In this document: piece by piece, positions 7,208-14,525 of the stretch
Numbering within the stretch: the first letter of the stretch is position 1
Layout of the letters: each line of letters begins with the position of its first letter
From: JBAWXE01 sp037144255
GTDB lineage: Bacteria > Bacteroidota > Bacteroidia > Chitinophagales > Chitinophagaceae
Length of the DNA: 43,965 bases
Direction: 5' to 3'
Assembly (NCBI GenBank): GCA_037144255.1
Contig: JBAWXE010000011.1
Span: 1-43,965 of the forward strand
Notes under the pieces: model-generated
What the model was told of the DNA's origin: nothing
The model's database searches: none
The model's input: only the letters and a program-made list of their open reading frames with translations
Translations under genes and position numbers: made by a program

Positions 7208-7909
7208 TTACCAGCGGTAACGCAAACCCAGTGTTACAGGGAAATAAGTAAGGTCAAATTTCTCATTGATAGAACCATATCTTCTATCAGCTGTATTCAC
7301 ATTCGCATAGCGTGCAGTACCTTCTATATTGAAACCAAAATGACGAGTAACAAAATAAGAATAACCTAATTGGAAACCTACTACATAACCTATACCACTA
7401 TCGTAATGAAACTCCTTAGTATAAGTACTGCTATCTTGTGTGTTATAGCCAATAGTATTCTGTCCATCATTAACAGTTACCATCAATCCGCCTGACAGAC
7501 CAAAATAGAACTGCGAACGTACCATCTCTCTGTAACGAGAATAGAAAGGAACTACTCTATTGGTATGTATCATGAAACTCAAAGCAGGTTTACCGAAAAC
7601 ATACTTCACTTCCTTGATACCATAGTTAGCATTATCACGCCCTGTTATAGGCCATTTGTCACGAGTGGTCCAAGAGGTAGCACCCATCTCAAAAGACATC
7701 AGGTAATGATCGCTCACACCATACGAAAATCGCAGTGAGGAATAGTTATTCCAAACAGATGTTCTGCCGGTATAATTAGTATTGCTGGGAGTAGTAATAG
7801 TGGTCAGCCCGCTATTAAAACCCAATTCTGACCTGTACTCAGGAACATACTGTGCGAACACAGTACCTGTAGTTAACAGGGCTATTGCAGTAAGTAGAAT
7901 AAGTCTCAT
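7208..7909 (-). CDS. Outer-membrane beta-barrel protein
   Basis: A 233-residue protein with signal peptide (1-19, ending TVFAQ) followed by alternating amphipathic strands: LRFSYGVSDHYLMSFEMGA, the FYFGLSGGLMVTVN strand, GIGYVVGFQLGYSYFVTRH. It ends TLGLRYRW, a terminal aromatic residue as required for BAM-dependent barrel assembly. This is the OmpA/OprF-like small-porin fold common in Bacteroidota (OMP_b-brl type). No enzymatic motif is present. It is single, with its own terminator. The barrel call is firm, the specific function unknown. Confidence 0.85.
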   Translation of the reverse strand: MRLILLTAIALLTTGTVFAQYVPEYRSELGFNSGLTTITTPSNTNYTGRTSVWNNYSSLRFSYGVSDHYLMSFEMGATSWTTRDKWPITGRDNANYGIKEVKYVFGKPALSFMIHTNRVVPFYSRYREMVRSQFYFGLSGGLMVTVNDGQNTIGYNTQDSSTYTKEFHYDSGIGYVVGFQLGYSYFVTRHFGFNIEGTARYANVNTADRRYGSINEKFDLTYFPVTLGLRYRW

Positions 7910-8100
7910 ACAAACGCTAAGATATAAAAACTAACAACAAATCTAACAATTATTGGATTTTTTACATGTATATGTCGGATAAAAATATCAATTTTTATCT
8001 TTTATATCATTTTACATTAAACATAATCATAAACTATGACCATTCAATACTTTGGAACAGTAAAATGCCTATACGTACCTTTACATAATAAAGCAGCACA

Positions 8101-8736
8101 ATGAGTAATAAGGAACTGGATATTGAAAAGATAGAGGAGCAGGAAGAATTGCGCACGATCATTGAACGCTCATCTAGTTTTCTGTCATTAAGTGGATGGA
8201 GTGGTATATGGGCAGGCAGTATGGCATTGGCCGGTGCGCTCATAGCTCATAACTGGATCACAGAATTGCAACATCAGGAATTACCGGTAGACCGTTATGG
8301 CTATTTCACTGCCACTGTATTGAAATTCATTTTCCTGGCAGTGGTGATATTCCTTGCTGCGGTAGGTGGTGGTTTTTATTTTACCATCAAGAAAGCAAAA
8401 TTGGATGGTAAAGGTTTATGGAATACTACTACTCGCAAATTGCTGGCACATATGGCCATCCCTATGGTTACAGGTGGCATATTCGTCATGGCATTTTTGA
8501 TGCAGGGTAATGATGAGTATGTAGGTGCTACTTGTCTTACTTTCTATGGCTTATCTCTTATCAATGCTAACAAATACACCAACTCCGGTATCCATTACCT
8601 GGGCCTTATGGAAATAGCATTAGGTGGTATCTGTATTTTCTTCCCGGGATATGGTCTATATTTCTGGGCAGCAGGATTCGGATTACTACATATACTCTAT
8701 GGAATATTCATGTGGAATAAACAACAGAAAAAGTAG
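8101..8736 (+). CDS. Hypothetical polytopic membrane protein
   Basis: A 211-residue protein with an acidic cytoplasmic-looking N terminus (residues 1-25, KELDIEKIEEQEELRTII) and about six hydrophobic segments (roughly 32-50, 72-92, 114-131, 140-153, 165-178, 182-201), ending in a basic tail. The leading EELRTIIERSSSFLSLSGWSGIWAG stretch is of a type I associate with conserved Bacteroidota membrane proteins of unknown role. A TACCTTTA sequence (8076-8083), close to the TAnnTTTG box, lies 18 bases before the ATG, with TTTGG further upstream. It is convergent with the next gene. Confidence 0.8.
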   Translation: MSNKELDIEKIEEQEELRTIIERSSSFLSLSGWSGIWAGSMALAGALIAHNWITELQHQELPVDRYGYFTATVLKFIFLAVVIFLAAVGGGFYFTIKKAKLDGKGLWNTTTRKLLAHMAIPMVTGGIFVMAFLMQGNDEYVGATCLTFYGLSLINANKYTNSGIHYLGLMEIALGGICIFFPGYGLYFWAAGFGLLHILYGIFMWNKQQKK

Positions 8737-8750
8737 TCGAAAAAAATAAA

Positions 8751-9461
8751 TTAATTCTTATCGTCTCTAAAGGCTTTTCTACTATAGTGGCTATGTTTGA
8801 CCTTTAGGCAGCTAGATGTTTTAGGCAGGTTACCTATTTTATATCTAAAGCCAACAGTTATTGGACAAGTATATATTTTGTAAGCGTAGAAATCATTACT
8901 CATCGTTAAATAATTACCCGATACTTCCGCATTCATACTAACACGTTTAGTGATAGGATAATTACCTCCTACTTGTGCACCCATGGTCATACCACCTGCA
9001 CGTACATTACGTGGGCTACCGGCAGCATCCTGCGTTTCAGTTGCATACAGTTTGTTGAAAGAATATACATAGCCCACAGATATACCACCATATAACTCAA
9101 AACTTTTTACAAAGATGGTCTTGTTGATAAACGCTTTTACAGGTACTGCTGTTCTAGCAATATAGTATTTGCTGCTGCCATGTGTCACTCCGCTATAGTT
9201 ACTATAACTAGGTAATGGCTGATTGATATTAGGTAGATTGTAAGATAGTTGCATCATATCGGCACAAAGGCCTATTTGCAATCCGTTATCAGTTTTATAC
9301 AATGCTTTAAGTGATACAGTAGGTGTGAATGCAGATGGTGTTGCAATATTCATTCCTATAGGTGCAGAATTAAGAACACAACCACCGTCCAGCCCTAACT
9401 CTACTTTTTGAGCTATGGCTACCATAGGTACAATAAATAGGATCAATAATAGCTTTTTCAT
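8751..9461 (-). CDS. Outer-membrane beta-barrel protein with unusual C-terminal tail
   Basis: A 236-residue protein with signal peptide (1-17, ending VAIAQ) and repeated amphipathic beta strands (GLQIGLCADMMQLSYNL, FELYGGISVGYVYSFNKLY, GGMTMGAQVGGNYPITKRV). The strand CPITVGFRYKI looks like the last barrel strand, but about 26 more residues follow, rich in Lys, His and Ser (GNLPKTSSCLKVKHSHYSRK). Barrels normally end at that strand with an aromatic residue. The tail may be a real extension, or the result of a lost stop or a frameshift. The gene ends 14 bases from the convergent neighbour's stop. Confidence 0.8.
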   Translation of the reverse strand: MKKLLLILFIVPMVAIAQKVELGLDGGCVLNSAPIGMNIATPSAFTPTVSLKALYKTDNGLQIGLCADMMQLSYNLPNINQPLPSYSNYSGVTHGSSKYYIARTAVPVKAFINKTIFVKSFELYGGISVGYVYSFNKLYATETQDAAGSPRNVRAGGMTMGAQVGGNYPITKRVSMNAEVSGNYLTMSNDFYAYKIYTCPITVGFRYKIGNLPKTSSCLKVKHSHYSRKAFRDDKN

Positions 9462-9488
9462 GATACTGATGTTGTTCTTTAATGATAA

Positions 9489-9558
9489 ACGTTGCTAAAT
9501 ACACTTTTAGTATGTTTAACAAAAATAGTAGTTAATTGTTTTGGTTACTTAGCAACGT
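9489..9558. repeat. Ten-base inverted repeat with 50-base spacer
   Basis: ACGTTGCTAA (9489-9498) and TTAGCAACGT (9549-9558) are exact inverted copies, in the gap upstream of the beta-barrel gene at 9461 and downstream of the transporter. It could be a regulator site or a long hairpin. No T-run follows, so it is not a classical terminator. Confidence 0.4.
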
Positions 9559-9586
9559 GTTGCAAATTTAGTGAATATATATTCAA

Positions 9587-10855
9587 TTACGCAAAAAATT
9601 GCAGGTATATTAATGTAACGGCTGCCACAGTCATCAGTAGCAAGGTAAATACCCCAAAAATGTTCGGTCTGATCTTATTGCAGAAAAGACCCATCACTTT
9701 CTTATTATTGCATATATGTAGTATCATAGCTATGATTACCGGAGCTGTAACTCCATACAATACTGCAGAATAAATTAGTGCCTGAATAGGGCTGATACCT
9801 ATATAGGTCATCAGCAGGCCAACTATCAGCGATATAGCTATAATAATATAAAAGGCGGGTGCTTGTTTAAATTGTTTATCCAATCCCATTTTCAGATCAA
9901 AGGTCTCAGCAAAAATGTAAGATAATGCACCACTCAACACTGGGATGGCCAAAAAGCCTGTCCCTATCACACCTATAGCAAACAGATAATAAGCCATATC
10001 TCCTGCAAGTGGTCGCAGTGCCTGGGCAGCTTGTTCTACAGTGTCTATTTTATGTATGCCACCCTGTGCCAATACAGAACCTGTAGTAAGTATGATAAAA
10101 AACATCACCACATTAGAGAAGAGCATACCTATGTTCACATCTTGCCGCATGTTGTTGATCACTCTTTTATCTACTATCACTACTCTGGTCTTGGCTTGCA
10201 TCTCTTCTACTTCCATATTGGCTTGCCAAAAAAATAAATAAGGGGATATGGTAGTACCCAGTATGGCCACCAAAATATTTATATAGTCTTTAGTGAAACT
10301 GATATGTGGCATCAATGTAGCTTTACCCACAGCCCACCAGTCCGTTTTTACCAGAAAAGGTACCAGCAGATACACCAGCAATACCATGGCCAGATACTTC
10401 ATGATAGCTGCGATCTTCTTATACGGAAAGTAGATGATGCATACTAAAAGTATACCGGTAAAAATGATACTAAAAATAGTAGCAGAAACATTTGGGATAA
10501 TGAGATTGGCCACAGCGCCCATCCCTGCTATATCTGCACCTATATTCATTATTATAGCCGGGAAACTAAATAATATCATTAGGTATAGTACTGATCGCGG
10601 ATAGTATTCTTTCAGCACTCCTGTCAGCCCTTTGCCTGTTACAAGACCTATGCGTGCGCACATCTCCTGTACAGATGCCATTAGCGGAAAAGTAATGAGG
10701 GCACTCCATAATGTATTCAAGCCATATGCTGCTCCTGCCTGAGAGTAAGTAGCTATACCTGAAGGGTCATCGTCACTGGCTCCGGTTATAAGACCCGGAC
10801 CCAGTATCTTCAGAAATTTTTTTACACGATATGCTATGGCTTTTTGGGCTTTCAT
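9587..10855 (-). CDS. Divergent NRAMP (SLC11) family metal-ion transporter
   Basis: A 422-residue inner-membrane protein with about eleven hydrophobic segments. The NRAMP first helix is recognisable: GPGLITGASDDDPSG, where classical members have DPGN. The sixth-helix motif aligns as GTTISPYLFFW (about 200-210), where classical Mn/Fe transporters have the metal-ligating MPH. Both substrate motifs are therefore altered (N to G, M to S, H to Y) and selectivity may differ from Mn/Fe proton symport. Length is slightly short but in range. It is probably monocistronic. Fold assignment is firm, substrate uncertain; I give no gene symbol for that reason. Confidence 0.88.
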   Translation of the reverse strand: MKAQKAIAYRVKKFLKILGPGLITGASDDDPSGIATYSQAGAAYGLNTLWSALITFPLMASVQEMCARIGLVTGKGLTGVLKEYYPRSVLYLMILFSFPAIIMNIGADIAGMGAVANLIIPNVSATIFSIIFTGILLVCIIYFPYKKIAAIMKYLAMVLLVYLLVPFLVKTDWWAVGKATLMPHISFTKDYINILVAILGTTISPYLFFWQANMEVEEMQAKTRVVIVDKRVINNMRQDVNIGMLFSNVVMFFIILTTGSVLAQGGIHKIDTVEQAAQALRPLAGDMAYYLFAIGVIGTGFLAIPVLSGALSYIFAETFDLKMGLDKQFKQAPAFYIIIAISLIVGLLMTYIGISPIQALIYSAVLYGVTAPVIIAMILHICNNKKVMGLFCNKIRPNIFGVFTLLLMTVAAVTLIYLQFFA

Positions 10856-10941
10856 TCAGGGGGAAATCCTATGGAAGATAGTCAATATAAAACACAGTCT
10901 GCTATTATAAATTTACTGCATGCGTATTACCATTTATAGGA

Positions 10942-11256
10942 TCACCATTTCAGATGTGGCCACCTTTCTTTAAAAAAACGCAATTCAGGCTGTTCATCTT
11001 TCAGTTTGTCCAATACATCCATATTCTCAGTTATAAGTTCTGTAATGGTCACAGTTGAAAGATAGAATTCATGCGACAAACGCTCTATGATATCTCCATA
11101 GCCATTTTGACAAAAATGACCATAGAAATAATATCTTGCTATCAAGCATTTATTGCGTTCCATTAATAAGTTACGGCTTCTGCCTCTGCTAACTCTTCGT
11201 TTGGGATCTATCTCATTAAATATATTTTTATATATTTTCACGGTTCCTCTAGGCAT
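10942..11256 (-). CDS. Small helix-turn-helix protein, phage-like orphan
   Basis: A 104-residue protein starting at ATG 11256 (MPRGTVKIYKN). The frame stays open to 11367, but that extension is Cys/Tyr-rich and unconvincing. A basic stretch (PKRRVSRGRSRN, 18-29) precedes a helical core CLIARYYFYGHF and an HTH-like DIIERLSHEFYLSTVTITELI region (55-76). This layout is reminiscent of small proteins found in Mu-like prophages of Bacteroidota, a recollection and not a search result. It is isolated from the other phage-like genes by host genes and ends with HLKW. Confidence 0.65.
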   Translation of the reverse strand: MPRGTVKIYKNIFNEIDPKRRVSRGRSRNLLMERNKCLIARYYFYGHFCQNGYGDIIERLSHEFYLSTVTITELITENMDVLDKLKDEQPELRFFKERWPHLKW

Positions 11257-11558
11257 AGAAAGGTGGTTTTGTAGTACAAAATTACTGTAGCAAGCTCTGT
11301 ATACATAAAAAAGATATCCCACAAAGGTTTTTTGTAATGTTTTCTTAGCCACGCCACTGTAGCACACATTGTACTACTAATGCATGCTTCCTTAATAATT
11401 AAATCTCTTTATGATTATTTTAATTATAATAAATACATATGTTAATAAAAAATTGAAATAATGTGCATAACTATGAGTTTTAAAGATTGTAATTTAGTGT
11501 CAACTATCAAGTGGTATTATTTTTTACAATAATCTCACTACCAAAAAAACAAAACTTT
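11257..11558. other. AT-rich divergent intergenic region
   Basis: About 300 bases separate the leftward HTH gene and the rightward T9SS gene. The first 110 bases continue the leftward open frame without a convincing start. The rest is strongly AT-rich and must hold both promoters. I could not assign a confident -7/-33 pair, and I see no RNA gene. Confidence 0.4.
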
Positions 11559-12977
11559 ATGAAAGTCAAACATCTGTTATTATTTGTATTACTATTCTCT
11601 TGCACACAATCATTTGCACAGTTGTACCGTCTCAAGAGCATGGCGCATTGTGTATACACAGGATTGTATTTCAGCTTGAAAGATTCTACTGATTATACTT
11701 ACAGTGGTACCCATACCAGCTTTTTACAAACAACCGGCCTTATACAGTTCGATAGTGCATTCCGTGGAAATTATACGGTAGGTGCATTAGTACCCGATAC
11801 TATTTTCAGAACCGGACAAACTTTCGATGCTGATACTAATATCACTTACAGTCTCATGCAGTACTACGATACTACTGCACATATGTGGATAGATTCTGTA
11901 CAGACATACAACAATTACATTACAGGTACACATTTGCTCAATACACAAACTACTTCTCTGTGGAATAGAGCTACCAGTACCTGGATAGGTAGTGTACAAT
12001 ATTTATATGGTTATACAGGAGCTAATGTGCTTATATCTACCATCTCTCAATTGTATAATACCGGCACCAGTGCTTGGGTCAATAACACTCTTGATAGCAT
12101 TTATTATGGTGTCAACACTTTGGATTCTATGGGTATTCACAAAGTATGGAATACCGGCACCAGTGCTTGGGTCAATAGTACAGAACATAATCACTTCTAC
12201 AATATCAATAACTTACCCTTACTATCTATATTCCGCACATGGAATATAGATTCAGGAAAATGGTACAATAGTATGAAGTACCTCTATGGTTTTGATGCTT
12301 TCAATAAGCAAACATGGCAGAGAATACAACTTCCTGTTTCTCTAACTTCACTGGCATTTAAAGAATATATGGTAGACTCATTCTACTATAATACTTTTGG
12401 TTCTAAGACTTTGACGCTGCACCAAACATGGAATACCACCCTAAGTGCCTATACTAATTTCTCAGACACTGTATATACCTACGATGCTAATAATAATTTC
12501 CTAAGCAAAGTAGATCAGCTTTGGTATAATACCACTTCCAGCTTTATCAATGAGCTGAAAGAAGAGTATACATATGATGTTAACAACAACATGATCACTT
12601 ATCAGACATCTGCCTGGAATCGGGCTACCAGCCAATGGCAATTCACTCCTGGTCAAAATCCTGATATTTCTAACAGATATCACTACGAGCAGTATTTAGG
12701 TATCAATAATGTTGCTGCTCCTAGCAATACCATCAAGCTATATCCTAATCCTGCTACTCAATTCGTACAAATGAATATAGAATGGAAAAACCCTCAGCCT
12801 TTTACCATTGCTATTTTCGATGTACAAGGCCGCCTTTGGAGACAATGGAGCGAAGCTGCCACTGATAAATATCAAACAGCTGTTTTTGTTGATCAGCTTC
12901 CTTCTGGCAACTATTTCATGAATATAATAGGCAACAATAACGAACGCAGCACACAACAATTCGTTGTAGCACATTAA
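11559..12977 (+). CDS. Repeat-containing secreted protein with T9SS sorting domain
   Basis: A 472-residue exported protein. ATG 11559 is chosen because a signal peptide follows (MKVKHLLLFVLLFS, ending SFAQ). Residues about 110-380 consist of degenerate repeats of roughly 35-45 residues built on W-N-x-x-T/S-x-x-W followed by Y-x-Y (for example LWNRATSTW, YNTGTSAWVN, VWNTGTSAWVN, WNRATSQW). The last 80 residues are a type IX secretion sorting domain: LYPNPATQFVQMNI, IFDVQGRLWRQW, QLPSGNYFMNI. It should cross the outer membrane by T9SS and be anchored or released. Function is unknown; the repeats suggest adhesion or binding. Confidence 0.88.
   Translation: MKVKHLLLFVLLFSCTQSFAQLYRLKSMAHCVYTGLYFSLKDSTDYTYSGTHTSFLQTTGLIQFDSAFRGNYTVGALVPDTIFRTGQTFDADTNITYSLMQYYDTTAHMWIDSVQTYNNYITGTHLLNTQTTSLWNRATSTWIGSVQYLYGYTGANVLISTISQLYNTGTSAWVNNTLDSIYYGVNTLDSMGIHKVWNTGTSAWVNSTEHNHFYNINNLPLLSIFRTWNIDSGKWYNSMKYLYGFDAFNKQTWQRIQLPVSLTSLAFKEYMVDSFYYNTFGSKTLTLHQTWNTTLSAYTNFSDTVYTYDANNNFLSKVDQLWYNTTSSFINELKEEYTYDVNNNMITYQTSAWNRATSQWQFTPGQNPDISNRYHYEQYLGINNVAAPSNTIKLYPNPATQFVQMNIEWKNPQPFTIAIFDVQGRLWRQWSEAATDKYQTAVFVDQLPSGNYFMNIIGNNNERSTQQFVVAH
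12057..12177 (+). repeat. 28-bp direct repeat inside the T9SS gene
   Basis: AATACCGGCACCAGTGCTTG plus eight further identical bases occurs at 12057-12084 and 12150-12177, in the same reading frame 93 bases (31 codons) apart, encoding NTGTSAWVN. Identity at DNA level in otherwise diverged repeats points to recent duplication or gene conversion. Confidence 0.85.
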
Positions 12978-13001
12978 TGCTGCTTCACATATTTATTTTA
13001 T

Positions 13002-13031
13002 ACGGGCCTCTTTACGAGGCCCGTTTTTTTA
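13002..13031 (+). terminator. Rho-independent terminator of the T9SS gene
   Basis: ACGGGCCTC, loop TTTAC, GAGGCCCGT, then an uninterrupted run of T. A 9-bp GC-rich stem 24 bases after the stop makes this a classical intrinsic terminator. Confidence 0.93.
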
Positions 13032-13044
13032 GCCAACATATAAT

Positions 13045-13052
13045 TAGATTTG
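13045..13052 (+). promoter_or_regulatory. Possible -7 box for the lipoprotein gene
   Basis: TAGATTTG matches TAnnTTTG and ends 18 bases before the ATG at 13071. The -33 position falls in the T-run of the preceding terminator and lacks a clear TTG. Confidence 0.45.
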
Positions 13053-13070
13053 CAGCCAAATACTATATTG

Positions 13071-14069
13071 ATGAAAAAAAGCACATTTGTTATTATTGCC
13101 TTAGCCCTGCTATCATTATTCAGTGCCTGCAATACTGGTACCCAAAGCGGCGATAAGATCAATGCTGCCGATAGGAAAGCAATAGCTGATATGGCTCAAC
13201 ACATGTTTACGGCATTGAAACATCAGGATGCTCGATATTTCAAAAGCATTTCTTCAGATGCTTATTTGAAAGCTGCACCATTTGGCTACTTCGATTCTCT
13301 GGTAAACAAAGTAAAACCTGATACTACTGCTACCACCATTCAAGTAGTGAGCGAATATCTGGTACGTCATGCTTACAATTCCCATGCAGACAGTATCATT
13401 ACCGATAATAAAGATGGTAAAGATTATAAGTTCGTATTCCCACATCTTACCGACGAGACCTATGTGTACATGTTCTCAGTACCCGGCGAGGATATAGGCA
13501 TTGCATGGCTGGCCACCACTACTTTTCTTAAACAAAAGAATGAATGGAGAATACAATCATTCTCTATGCGCCCGTATCAGTATCTGAATAAGACATCGCC
13601 CGAACTATTTACTAAAGCTAAGGACAGCTATAAGGCAGGCAACCTCATGGCTTCTGAGTTCTATTTGTTACTGGCATCAGAAACACTAACAGCGGGTGGT
13701 AGTTATTTTCATTATCTGGCTGAGCCTGAAATGAAAAAATTTGCAGATTCACTAAAGAAAGGTCTGATCAAGAATTTTCCATTGCCTATGAAAGTATCTA
13801 CATTGATATCACAACCTACCATACTGGGCATCTCTGCCAAACTAAGACATAGCGGTATATACCCACTGGTAGTATATAAGACCAGCAACAACATTTCTGA
13901 TAGAGAAACATTAGGGATGGAAAACCTACAACTACACCATATCATTGATAGCCTTCTTACAGGTATCACTCGCTCTACAGATTCTATGATCTATTATGCA
14001 CTGGACGATGCTCCTACCCCCAAGACACAACCTAACAAAGTAGAATTTGTGAGAGGTACCAAAGAATAA
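13071..14069 (+). CDS. Putative lipoprotein of unknown function
   Basis: A 332-residue protein from ATG 13071 (an in-frame TTG 21 bases upstream is less likely). The signal peptide ends in lipobox LFSAC with Cys20. Residues 30-190 resemble the SnoaL/NTF2-like pattern of an N-terminal helix (DRKAIADMAQHMFTALKHQD) followed by strands and the WRIQSFSMRPYQY sheet, but I would not assign the fold. A central helical part (TKAKDSYKAGNLMASEFYLL) is TPR-like. The C-terminal part has no recognisable motif. It has its own -7 box and is likely anchored in the periplasm or outer membrane. Confidence 0.75.
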   Translation: MKKSTFVIIALALLSLFSACNTGTQSGDKINAADRKAIADMAQHMFTALKHQDARYFKSISSDAYLKAAPFGYFDSLVNKVKPDTTATTIQVVSEYLVRHAYNSHADSIITDNKDGKDYKFVFPHLTDETYVYMFSVPGEDIGIAWLATTTFLKQKNEWRIQSFSMRPYQYLNKTSPELFTKAKDSYKAGNLMASEFYLLLASETLTAGGSYFHYLAEPEMKKFADSLKKGLIKNFPLPMKVSTLISQPTILGISAKLRHSGIYPLVVYKTSNNISDRETLGMENLQLHHIIDSLLTGITRSTDSMIYYALDDAPTPKTQPNKVEFVRGTKE

Positions 14070-14094
14070 TTCCATCTTACCAACATATGCAAAA

Positions 14095-14121
14095 GCAAAA
14101 AGCTACCTCTATGAGATAGCT
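14095..14121 (-). terminator. Terminator of the small wHTH gene
   Basis: Read on the minus strand, AGCTATCTC, loop ATA, GAGGTAGCT (9 bp with one G-U pair) is followed by TTTTTGCTTTTG. It lies 35 bases beyond the stop of the gene at 14156. Confidence 0.7.
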
Positions 14122-14155
14122 AATTGCTTGTATGCTTTCTAGTAAATGTTCTTGA

Positions 14156-14407
14156 TTAATGTGCCACTGCCGTGGGAGATTCTCCCACCATGGTAGAAAG
14201 ACCTATTTTAGTTACTTCTACTGTATCATTAGTAGTATCCTTAAAGCGGATAAGGCGCATGTTCTTCAAAGACGTCAGGTGTTCCTTTACTTCGCTGGTA
14301 GATAACTCCAATTCGCTTGCGATCCTATCTACCAGTATCTGTGCGTTGCCGCCTATCAGATAATGGATCTCCTTGGTCTTTCTGAATACTGTCTTGGGAT
14401 TAGACAT
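14156..14407 (-). CDS. Small winged-helix-like hypothetical protein
   Basis: An 83-residue protein. Residues 15-75 read as a winged helix: LIGGNAQILVDRIASELELS, recognition helix STSEVKEHLTSLKNMRLI, then a wing RFKDTTNDTVEVTKIGL. There is no effector domain. It could be a small transcription factor or an anti-toxin-like regulator. It stands alone between the lipoprotein gene (convergent) and the redoxin gene (same strand, 118 bases upstream), with its own terminator. No exact family is recognised. Confidence 0.7.
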   Translation of the reverse strand: MSNPKTVFRKTKEIHYLIGGNAQILVDRIASELELSTSEVKEHLTSLKNMRLIRFKDTTNDTVEVTKIGLSTMVGESPTAVAH

Positions 14408-14525
14408 AAGATAGAAACTTTCCGCAAAGGTACGGGAATTAATCGGGCTGGGGATATTAATTATTATTTCTGAGAATCCTTATGATTATAGCAATTATTT
14501 ATGAAATAAAATAATTCTATATTAT

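Noticed and set aside
9492..9773. 93-aa plus-strand frame
   Set aside because: It overlaps the 3' end of the NRAMP gene antisense, has odd composition and no start signals, so it is a shadow.
10309..10320. MPH tripeptide in the NRAMP protein (residues 182-184)
   Set aside because: It lies in the loop before the sixth helix. The aligned motif position is SPY at 204-206, so this MPH is not the metal site.
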